Assembly: GCA_937927565.1 (NCBI GenBank)
Contig: CALBDV010000252.1
Span: forward strand, 1 to 12,795
Source: an uncultured Holophagales bacterium
Lineage (GTDB): Bacteria > Acidobacteriota > Thermoanaerobaculia > UBA5066
Direction: 5' to 3'
Length of the DNA: 12,795 bases
Position 1 is the first letter of the stretch, and the number at the start of each line of letters is the position of its first letter. The notes beneath the pieces are model-generated. The model was not told where the DNA came from and did no database searches. It saw only the letters and a program-made list of their open reading frames with translations. The position numbers and the translations under genes were made by a program. This document shows, in pieces, positions 6,951-12,795 of this stretch.

Positions 6951-7391
6951 ATGCTTCTCCTCTCGCGGACCATCCACTTCAACGCCGCCCACCGCCTCTT
7001 CCGCCGCGACCGGTCCGAGGAGTGGAACCGCGAAACGTACGGCGCGGCGTCCAACCTCGCGGGCTACGGCCACAACTACGCCCTCGAGATCTCCGTGGAA
7101 GGGGAGCCCGACCCCGAGCACGGCATGGTCGTGAACCTCGTCGACCTCGACCGCCTTCTCAAGGAAGAGGTCGACCGGCCCCTCGACCACCGCAACCTCA
7201 ACGAGGAGATCCCCGAGTTCCGCGACACCGTCCCCACGGCCGAGAACCTCGCCCACTGGATCTGGGACCGCGTCGGCGCCCGCCTCCGCAAGGAAGGCTG
7301 GCCCTGCCGCCTCGCCGCCCTCACCCTGACCCTCACCCCCACGTTCCGAGTCGAGCTCGTCGACCCTCGCCGCGTCGAGGCGATCGAGTAG
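6951..7391 (+). CDS. 6-pyruvoyl-tetrahydropterin synthase / QueD-like protein lacking key active-site residues
   Basis: The 146-residue protein has the length and order of the PTPS/6-carboxytetrahydropterin synthase family, which acts on dihydroneopterin triphosphate in biopterin or queuosine/7-deazaguanine synthesis. Family landmarks are FNAAHRL (zinc His14), the EEWNRETYG run, GYGHNY (zinc His41), the GMVVNLVDLD block, LDHRNLN (catalytic Asp79-His80) and PTAENLA. Three functional positions differ. The catalytic Cys is Ala33, the first His of the zinc HGH motif is Tyr39, and the Glu that anchors the pterin ring near the C-terminus is replaced in TLTLTPTF (125-132). It may therefore be a non-canonical enzyme or a binding protein, so no symbol is given. 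The overall match is closer to the longer PTPS style than to short E. coli QueD. No other pterin or queuosine gene is visible nearby. Confidence 0.85.
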   Translation: MLLLSRTIHFNAAHRLFRRDRSEEWNRETYGAASNLAGYGHNYALEISVEGEPDPEHGMVVNLVDLDRLLKEEVDRPLDHRNLNEEIPEFRDTVPTAENLAHWIWDRVGARLRKEGWPCRLAALTLTLTPTFRVELVDPRRVEAIE

Positions 7392-7427
7392 AGGTCCGTA
7401 CCCTGCCGCATTCGGGAGCCTGTTGCA

Positions 7428-7477
7428 GAGGGGCTCGTCGACCTGCCGGAACGCCGGTCGGACTCCCCTCGATCGAG
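7428..7477 (+). other. Stem-loop plus palindrome before the CPBP fusion gene
   Basis: In the 90-bp gap, GAGGGG (7428-7433) pairs with CCCCTC (7465-7470), and inside it CGACC (7439-7443) pairs with GGTCG (7456-7460). This forms a two-part hairpin with a 12-base loop. A perfect palindrome CTCGATCGAG (7468-7477) shares its 3' arm and ends 4 bases before the start codon. No T tract follows, so it is not a standard terminator. It could be a leader structure or an operator; GC-rich DNA also yields such pairings by chance. Confidence 0.3.
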
Positions 7478-7481
7478 AACG

Positions 7482-10400
7482 ATGAGCATTGAGCGGTTGT
7501 CCCGGGCGGATCGTGGGCTGATCGCGGTGTGCGTGACCGTGATCGCTCTGGGGACGGCGGTCGGGACGACACTGTTCTCGAAGGCGTTTCCGGAGGCGTC
7601 GATCGACTTCCGCGTGACGAGGGAGGAGGCGCGCCGCGTGGCGGAGCGGGCGCTGACCGCTCGCGGCTTCGACGTGGCGGGGCGGAAGGCACTGGGGGTC
7701 TTCGACCACGACGACGAAGCGAAGGTCTTTCTCGAGCGGGAGCTGGGGCTCGCGAGGGCGGTGCCGCTGCTGGGGCGGGAGGTACCGGTCTGGCGGTGGT
7801 CGTTCCGGTTCGTGAAGCCGCTGGAGAAGGGTGAGCTGCGCGCCTTCGTGTCGCCGGCGGGGGAGCTGCTGTCGTTCCGGCGAATCCTGCCGGAGAAGGC
7901 CCCTGCCGCCGACGCGGGGTCGGAGCGGGCGCGGGCGATGGCGGAGGAGACGCTCCGGACGCACCGTGGGCTCGACCCGGCCGAGCTGAGCTTCGTGGAG
8001 GCGACGGAGGAGAAGCGGCCGGCGCGCGTCGACCGGACGTTCGTCTGGGAGTCGAAGGTGCTGCGCTGGAACGGCGCGGCGATCCGGTACCTCGTGGAGG
8101 TGCAGGGCGACCAGGTGGGGCGCTCTTCGCTCTGGCTGGACGTGCCCGAGGCGTGGCGGCAGGCGTACGCGACTCTCCGCTCGAAGAACCGCGCGGCGGG
8201 GGCGGTGGCGACCTTCGGGCTGGTGCTGACGGCTCTCGCGCTCGTGCTGGCCTTCTTCGAACGGCTGCGGCGGCACGACGTGAAGTGGCACTGGGCGCTC
8301 GCCTTCGCGATGACCGGGACGGTGCTGCAGATGGCGGCCTCGCTGAACGAGCTGCCGATCACGCTCTTCTCGTACGAGACGACCGAGAGCTGGGCGAGCT
8401 TCCTGGCGCAGGCGCTTCTCTCGGACTTCGGGGCGGCGTGCCTGCTGGGCCTGCTCCTGCTCCTGCTCGTGGCGGGGGGCGAGCCGGAGTACCGGGAGGC
8501 GTACCCGGAGAAGCCGGCTCTCGGGCGCGTCTTCTCGCGGCGTGCGTTCGGGACGAAGAGGGTCTTTCTGGGGCTCCTGGCGGGATACGCGCTGACGGCG
8601 GGGTTCTTCGCCTACCAGGTCCTCTTCTATCTCGCGGCCGACCGGCTCGGGGCCTGGTCGCCCGCGGACGTCCCCTACTCGAACCTGCTCGGGACGAGCC
8701 TTCCTTGGCTGGGCGTGCTGCTGATGGGGTTCGTGCCGGCGACCACGGAAGAGTTCTCGTCGCGGATGTTCTCCATCCCGTTCCTGCGCCGCTTCGCGCC
8801 GGCGTGGGTCGCGGTGGGAGTGCCGGCGTTGATCTGGGGCTTCGCGCATTCGAGCTATCCCAACCAGCCGTTCTGGATCCGGGGCGTGGAGGTGGGGCTC
8901 GCCGGGGTCGTCATCGGCATGGTGATGCTGAAGCTCGACCTCTTTCCCCTTCTCGTCTGGCACTTCACGGTGGACGCGGTCTACACGTCGCTGATCCTGG
9001 TTCGCTCGACGAGCACCTACTTCGCCGTGTCGGGGGCGCTGGCTGCAGGGGTGCTGCTGCTGCCCCTGGTGGTCGCGGGAGTCCTCGCGCTGAGGAGGGG
9101 CGGCTTCGTGGCCGAGAAGGGACTGACGAACGCCGAGGTGGGCTCGGCGCCACCGCCCTGGCCCGGGGCGAGCAGCGAGGCGCCGGCGATCGTCGCGCCG
9201 AAGCCCCTCTCGGTGAACCACGTCGTCGCCGCGGCCGTGGTCTCGGTCGCGGCGCTGCTCCTCGTGCGTGCCGTCCTCCCGCGCGGCGGCCTGGACGTCG
9301 ACGTGCGCGTTTCGCGCACGGACGCGATTGCGGCGGCACGATCCTTCGTGAAGACCCAGGGGGACGACCCGGACCGCTACCTGGCCGTCGCCGCGGCCGG
9401 CTCGGCCCTGCCATCGCTCGAGGACGCGGGGGAGACGGGCGCAGGGCTCATTCCCTACGGCTGGGAACGCAACGCGGAGCGCTGGCTGCTGGCGCACGGC
9501 GGGATGCCGGTGCTGCGAACGTGGGCGACGAGGATCCTTCCGGGGCCGGTCTGGCAGGTGCGCTTCGCGCGGGAGCGGGACCGGCATCGGTGGTGGGTCG
9601 TCGTCGACGCGCGGGACGGCCGCGTGACGGGCTTCTCGCGGGGCCTTCCGGAGGAAGAGGCGGGCGCGAGCCTCTCCCCGGCGGAGGCGCTCGAGACGGC
9701 GAGCGCGGCGGCGCGGGGCCGCGGAATCGATCCGGCGTCGCTCGCCGTCGTCTCGTCGAACGTGGAGGAGCGAAAGGGGCGACGGGACCACCGGATCGTT
9801 TTCGAGGTGCCGTCGCAGGCCGCGGGCGAAGCGCGTCGCCGCGTGACGGTGAGCGTGGCGGGAGCGGTGCCCTCGCTCGTGGCGACGGCGCTGAAGCTGC
9901 CCGAGGAGTGGGCGCGCGCGCAGGGACGGAGCACGACGGCGACGTACGTGGCGCTGGCGCTGAAGGTGGCGGGCTTCGGTACGGTGCTCGGGCTCGGGCT
10001 CGTGGTGCTGCTGAGGGCGCACCGTGCGGGGAGAATGCGCTGGCGGGAGGCGGCGCGCTGGGCGGTGCTCCTGACGCTGCCGGCGCTCTTCGAGCGCGTC
10101 TCGAACCTGCCGACGCTCCTCAGGACCTGGCCCGCCGACATGCCGCTGGCGGTTTATGCCGTGACGGCGGCGATCGGGGTGGCGGCGGGACTCCTCTTCT
10201 CCTACGCGCTCGCGCTCGTGGCGGTGGGGCTCGTGACGGCGGTCGCGCCGCACGTCCTCGGCCTCCTGCGGCGTCCGCTGCCGGGCGGAAGGAACCGCGC
10301 GCTCCGGGCCGCGGGGGCGACGGCGCTTCTCGTCTTCGCGGCGCGAGGCCTGAAGGCGAGCCTGGGCGCGGCGTTCCCGCTGGCGGCGGGGACGGGGGGC

Positions 10401-10877
10401 TTCGGCTTTCCGCCCGGGATCGACGGCTGGCTTCCGGCAGCCTCGGTCCTGGCTTCGGGGACCGAGCTGGCGCTCCTGGCCGCAGGCGGAGCGGCCCTCG
10501 CCGCGCTCCTCTTCCGTGAGCTCGCCCCGACGCGTTTCGCGCAGGCCACCCTCGGACTCGCCGCTTTCGGGTGCTGGGCGCCGCTCGACGCCCGGACCTT
10601 CGGCGAGATCGTGGTGCCGCTCGTCTCCGGCTCTCTGCCGGCGGCGGCGCTGGCCCTGGGCGTGGCGCTGTTCCTGAAGGACGACCCGTGGGCCTACGTC
10701 TTCACGGCGGTCGGGGTCACCGTCCTGCGCGGCGGCGCGGAGCTCGTGACCTCCGGCGTGACGCCGTGGATCGCGAACGGAGCGGTGTGTCTGGCCGTCG
10801 GTCTCCTCGTCCTCCTCTCTCCGGGCTGGAGGACGGAGGCCTCGACTATTCCCCCGACGCCCGCCCGCGAGGGGTGA
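7482..10877 (+). CDS. Tandem-duplicated CPBP (CAAX/Abi) intramembrane protease with ectodomains; second half catalytically dead
   Basis: The 1131-residue protein consists of two homologous halves. Half 1: TM anchor (12-33), soluble PepSY-like ectodomain (about 42-232), then about eight TM segments with the CPBP glutamic-protease motifs, namely EEFSSR (Glu423, Glu424, Arg428), WGFAH (His456) and HFTVD (His494, Asp498). A Pro/Ala-rich linker (about 545-575) leads to half 2: TM anchor (578-600), a second ectodomain (605-815) and a hydrophobic C-terminal bundle of similar length without any of these motifs. CPBP members cleave membrane-embedded or prenylated substrates in eukaryotes and process or protect against peptides in bacteria; the substrate here is unknown. 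ATG 7482 has a weak ribosome-binding site. Codon choice is G-ending (13 of the first 16 Leu codons are CTG), unlike all neighbours. The 3' end overlaps the convergent SWIM gene by 32 bp. The PepSY resemblance is tentative. Confidence 0.88.
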   Translation: MSIERLSRADRGLIAVCVTVIALGTAVGTTLFSKAFPEASIDFRVTREEARRVAERALTARGFDVAGRKALGVFDHDDEAKVFLERELGLARAVPLLGREVPVWRWSFRFVKPLEKGELRAFVSPAGELLSFRRILPEKAPAADAGSERARAMAEETLRTHRGLDPAELSFVEATEEKRPARVDRTFVWESKVLRWNGAAIRYLVEVQGDQVGRSSLWLDVPEAWRQAYATLRSKNRAAGAVATFGLVLTALALVLAFFERLRRHDVKWHWALAFAMTGTVLQMAASLNELPITLFSYETTESWASFLAQALLSDFGAACLLGLLLLLLVAGGEPEYREAYPEKPALGRVFSRRAFGTKRVFLGLLAGYALTAGFFAYQVLFYLAADRLGAWSPADVPYSNLLGTSLPWLGVLLMGFVPATTEEFSSRMFSIPFLRRFAPAWVAVGVPALIWGFAHSSYPNQPFWIRGVEVGLAGVVIGMVMLKLDLFPLLVWHFTVDAVYTSLILVRSTSTYFAVSGALAAGVLLLPLVVAGVLALRRGGFVAEKGLTNAEVGSAPPPWPGASSEAPAIVAPKPLSVNHVVAAAVVSVAALLLVRAVLPRGGLDVDVRVSRTDAIAAARSFVKTQGDDPDRYLAVAAAGSALPSLEDAGETGAGLIPYGWERNAERWLLAHGGMPVLRTWATRILPGPVWQVRFARERDRHRWWVVVDARDGRVTGFSRGLPEEEAGASLSPAEALETASAAARGRGIDPASLAVVSSNVEERKGRRDHRIVFEVPSQAAGEARRRVTVSVAGAVPSLVATALKLPEEWARAQGRSTTATYVALALKVAGFGTVLGLGLVVLLRAHRAGRMRWREAARWAVLLTLPALFERVSNLPTLLRTWPADMPLAVYAVTAAIGVAAGLLFSYALALVAVGLVTAVAPHVLGLLRRPLPGGRNRALRAAGATALLVFAARGLKASLGAAFPLAAGTGGFGFPPGIDGWLPAASVLASGTELALLAAGGAALAALLFRELAPTRFAQATLGLAAFGCWAPLDARTFGEIVVPLVSGSLPAAALALGVALFLKDDPWAYVFTAVGVTVLRGGAELVTSGVTPWIANGAVCLAVGLLVLLSPGWRTEASTIPPTPAREG
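7509..9116 (+). repeat. Copy 1 of internal protein-level duplication (active CPBP module)
   Basis: Residues about 10-545 of the fusion protein. Markers shared with copy 2 are DFRVTREEA, VPVWRWSFRF (Trp104), GLDPAEL, VPEAW (Trp225), ASLNELP and RRFAPAW. The duplication is visible in protein, not as near-identical DNA, so it is old. Confidence 0.8.
9207..10874 (+). repeat. Copy 2 of internal protein-level duplication (inactive CPBP-like module)
   Basis: Residues about 576-1131. Matching markers are DVRVSRTDA, GPVWQVRF (Trp691), GIDPASL, LPEEW (Trp810), VSNLP and RELAPTR. Offset to copy 1 is 565-587 residues, with an extra 20 or so residues before Trp691. Positions aligned to the catalytic Glu pair fall in LAAGGAALAALL, and His456 aligns near FGCW, so the motif residues are gone. 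Confidence 0.75.
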
Positions 10878-11709
10878 CGCGGCGCCACTCGGCCTCGGTG
10901 AGGCGGTCGGCGGCGGAACGCCCGATGGCGCGGTGCATGTCGACGAGGAGGCGCGCGGCGTCGTCGTCCTCGAGGGGCGGGGGTCCGAGCCGGGTCAGGA
11001 GCGCCTCGGGATGCTCGGGCGGGACGAAGCGCGTCTTGAGCGTCGAGAGGGGGACGAGGGGTCGGAAGAAGGCCTCGGGACGGACCTCCGGGAGCGGCTC
11101 GAGCGGGACGGACACCGCGGCTTCCGCTCTCCTCGGCGCCGCCGGGGCGGGCATCGTGCGCCGCGAGCGGGCGTCGCGCAGTCGGGCGAGGATCTCGTCG
11201 CGACCCTTGCCGCGGAGAAGGAGGAGGAGGAAGGGGTCCCGGTCGAAGCGTTCGGCAAGGGCGACGTGAACGGCGGCAGCGTGACGGCAGACGGCGCCGT
11301 CGCCGCACGGGCAGGTCACGGAGACGTCGCCCGAGGAGACCGGGAGGAGCGCTCCGCCCGCGGCGGAGAAGACGGCGTCGGCTTCCTCGGGGAGGGAGCC
11401 CGAGAGGAGCTCCGCGGCGGTTCGCGCCCGCTCGGCGAAGGCCTTCAGGGCGCTTTCGAAGACCCGTTCGTTCAGGGGGCGGACGCGCAGGCGCAGCGAG
11501 AGGAGGGATCGGCCCCGGTCGCGCACCTCGGCCTCGACGACACCCGGCTTGATGGAGAGCGCGGTGAGGGCTCCCTCGGCGACGAGGGCGCGGCCCTTCT
11601 CGATGCGCGCGCGGCCGGCCCCTGAGGCCGCGGCGAGCCAGCGCTCGCCCCAGCCGGCAACGGGAGCGGCCGCGAGAGGCAGGTCGACGAGGCGCTTCTT
11701 CGGGGTCAC
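10846..11709 (-). CDS. SWIM zinc-finger protein, partner of the adjacent SNF2 helicase
   Basis: Read from GTG 11709, the protein has 287 residues. It carries a SWIM motif CPC-x5-CRH: Cys133, Cys135, Cys141 and His143, a zinc site found in predicted DNA- or protein-binding modules. The N-terminal part (GWGERWLAAA, ALTALSIKPG, VEAEVRDRG) is typical of bacterial SWIM proteins that occur beside or fused to SNF2-family ATPases. The C-terminal third is Pro/Arg-rich with no domain I recognise. GTG 11709 follows the helicase TGA by one base and has AAGGAGG (11721-11715) 5 bases upstream, so it is preferred over TTG 11748 inside the helicase gene. The pair is almost surely one operon and may act as one complex on DNA, in remodelling, repair or transcription. 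The 3' end overlaps the convergent CPBP gene by 32 bp. Confidence 0.85.
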   Translation of the reverse strand: MTPKKRLVDLPLAAAPVAGWGERWLAAASGAGRARIEKGRALVAEGALTALSIKPGVVEAEVRDRGRSLLSLRLRVRPLNERVFESALKAFAERARTAAELLSGSLPEEADAVFSAAGGALLPVSSGDVSVTCPCGDGAVCRHAAAVHVALAERFDRDPFLLLLLRGKGRDEILARLRDARSRRTMPAPAAPRRAEAAVSVPLEPLPEVRPEAFFRPLVPLSTLKTRFVPPEHPEALLTRLGPPPLEDDDAARLLVDMHRAIGRSAADRLTEAEWRRVTPRGRASGE

Positions 11710-11710
11710 C

Positions 11711-12795
11711 TCAGCCTCCTTCCCCGGCTTCGACGGCGTCCCGGCCAAGGGCGACGAGGTCGGCGAGCTCTTCGTTGGAGAGCTCGGTGATCCAGCTCTC
11801 GCCCGCGCCGATGATGGAGCGGGCCAGCTCCTTCTTCTCGTCGATCATTCCGTCGATCCGTTCTTCGAGCGTGCCCCGGCAGACGAACTTGTGCACCTGG
11901 ACGTGCCGCGTCTGGCCGATGCGGAAGGCGCGGTCCGTGGCCTGGTCCTCGACCGCGGGGTTCCACCAGCGGTCGACGTGGAAGACGTGCGAGGCGCGGG
12001 TGAGGTTGAGGCCGGCCCCGCCGGCCTTGAGGGAGAGGACGAAGAAGAGGGGCGGGTCCTCGTCCTCCTGGAAGCGGCGGACCATCTCGACGCGGGCAAG
12101 GCGCGGCACGCCGCCGTGCAGGAAGAGGACCTCCTTGTCGAACTTGTCGCGCAGGGCGCGGACGAGGAGGTGGCCCATCTCGCTGAACTGCGTGAAGAGG
12201 AGCGCGGGGCGGCTCTCGGCCTCGGTCTCCTCGAGCATGGCCAGGAGACGGGTGAGCTTGGAGGAGCGCCCGTCGAGCCGGCTGCCGTCGCCGAGGAAGA
12301 GCGCCGGGTGGTTGCAGATCTGCTTGAGCCGCAGGAGGAGAAGGAGGACCTTGGCGCGGCGGCTCTGCCCCTGCGCCTTGCCGATTCCCTCGAGGAGGGC
12401 CTTCGTCGTGGCGCGGTAGAGAGTGGCCTGCTCTCGCGAGAGGCCGACCCACTCCTTCGTCTCGATCTTGTCGGGGAGGTCGGGCGCGATGGCCGGGTCG
12501 GTCTTCGTCCGGCGGAGGAGGAAGGGAGCGGTGAGGCGCCGGAGGCGCTCGCGGGCGACGGGGTCGTGGTGCCGCTCGATGGGGATGGAGAAGGCGCGCC
12601 GGAACGCCTCGTCGGAGCCGAGGAGACCGGGGTTGAGGAAGTCGAGGATCGCCTTCAGCTCGGAGAGGCGGTTCTCCAGCGGTGTGCCGGTGAGGGCCGC
12701 GCGGCGCGTGGAGCGAAGGGCGCGGACGGCACGCGACTGCGCGGTGCCGGGGTTCTTGATGTTCTGCGCCTCGTCGAGCGCGAGGTACTCCCACG
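11711..12795 (-). CDS. SNF2-family DEAD/DEAH-type helicase, 3' part (start beyond window)
   Basis: The frame is open on the minus strand from the right edge to TGA 11713-11711, giving the last 360 or so residues. From the edge it reads motif II as LALDEAQNIKN (DEAQ box, bases 12764-12775), then motif III LTGTPLENRLSEL, a PFLLRRTK block, LKQICNHP, and the second RecA-like lobe. That lobe has LLFTQFSEM, LSLKAGGAGLNLT (motif V), HVDRWWNP and DRAFRIGQ (motif VI). This is the SWI2/SNF2 ATPase core, a dsDNA translocase rather than a strand-separating helicase. The DEAQ box and arrangement resemble bacterial and archaeal SNF2 proteins of the SSO1653 type. Walker A and the N-terminal region lie off the window. 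The SWIM gene follows at once. There is no sign in the window of DISARM or other defence partners. Confidence 0.95.
   Translation of the reverse strand, partial: WEYLALDEAQNIKNPGTAQSRAVRALRSTRRAALTGTPLENRLSELKAILDFLNPGLLGSDEAFRRAFSIPIERHHDPVARERLRRLTAPFLLRRTKTDPAIAPDLPDKIETKEWVGLSREQATLYRATTKALLEGIGKAQGQSRRAKVLLLLLRLKQICNHPALFLGDGSRLDGRSSKLTRLLAMLEETEAESRPALLFTQFSEMGHLLVRALRDKFDKEVLFLHGGVPRLARVEMVRRFQEDEDPPLFFVLSLKAGGAGLNLTRASHVFHVDRWWNPAVEDQATDRAFRIGQTRHVQVHKFVCRGTLEERIDGMIDEKKELARSIIGAGESWITELSNEELADLVALGRDAVEAGEGG
11715..11721 (-). promoter_or_regulatory. Ribosome-binding site of the SWIM gene
   Basis: AAGGAGG on the minus strand, inside the last codons of the SNF2 gene, ends 5 bases before GTG 11709. 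It supports coupled translation of the two genes. Confidence 0.7.

Noticed and set aside
6861..10253. Minus-strand open frame extending the kinase by more than 1100 residues upstream
   Set aside because: It is antisense to the QueD-like and CPBP genes and reads as Arg/His/Pro-rich low-complexity protein. The kinase domain begins naturally at ATG 6860. High GC makes stop codons rare in shadow frames.
11710..11748. TTG 11748 as start of the SWIM gene
   Set aside because: It lies inside the SNF2 coding end without a clear ribosome-binding site. GTG 11709 has AAGGAGG at 5 bases and directly follows the SNF2 stop.
11706..12794. 362-residue minus-strand frame over the SNF2 gene
   Set aside because: Arg/Pro-rich shadow in another frame. 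The frame ending at 11711 carries all the SNF2 motifs and is open to the window edge.
10846..12795. SNF2-SWIM pair as part of a DISARM or other known defence island
   Set aside because: No methylase, DUF1998, phospholipase D or nuclease gene is in view, and the neighbouring genes are not defence types. The part of the island beyond the edge is unknown.

Overview
This is a GC-rich (about 70%), densely coding bacterial chromosome segment with nine protein genes, two of them cut by the window edges. The mix suggests an Acidobacteriota-like organism: a PknB-type kinase carrying a periplasmic beta-propeller, a CPBP protease with a large ectodomain, and C-ending codon preference. This is an inference from gene style; Myxococcota or a similar high-GC phylum is not excluded. 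I see no tRNA, rRNA, CRISPR array, insertion sequence or phage gene.

Left block (1-4394, + strand): a compact sugar-phosphate cluster of transaldolase (5' end missing), glucose-6-phosphate dehydrogenase, glucokinase and class I fructose-1,6-bisphosphatase. Gaps are 22 and 65 bp, and glk/fbp overlap by 4 bp. Together they cover glucose entry, the first oxidative pentose-phosphate step, carbon rearrangement, and return of fructose bisphosphate to fructose-6-phosphate. The grouping recalls the cyanobacterial fbp-tal-zwf-opcA cluster.

Middle block (4395-7391): a secreted FKBP-type prolyl isomerase with its own putative promoter ends tail-to-tail, with an 8-bp overlap, against a minus-strand Ser/Thr kinase. 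Divergent from the kinase is a short 6-pyruvoyl-tetrahydropterin synthase/QueD-like gene. It lacks the catalytic Cys, one zinc His and the pterin-anchoring Glu, and is probably read from a leaderless transcript.

Right block (7392-12795): an 1131-residue membrane protein encoded by 7482-10877 is the most unusual gene here. It is two complete copies, fused head to tail, of a module made of a TM anchor, a soluble ectodomain and a CPBP (CAAX/Abi) membrane domain. The first copy keeps all the CPBP glutamic-protease motifs and the second has lost every one. Its codon use (CTG, GTG, CGG) differs sharply from its neighbours (CTC, GTC, CGC). It overlaps by 32 bp the end of a minus-strand pair: a SNF2-family helicase (5' end off the right edge) followed one base later by a SWIM zinc-finger protein.

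All gaps between genes are about 100 bp or less, so no long non-coding stretch needs explaining. Regulatory calls (promoters, hairpin) are low confidence and come from reading the sequence only.
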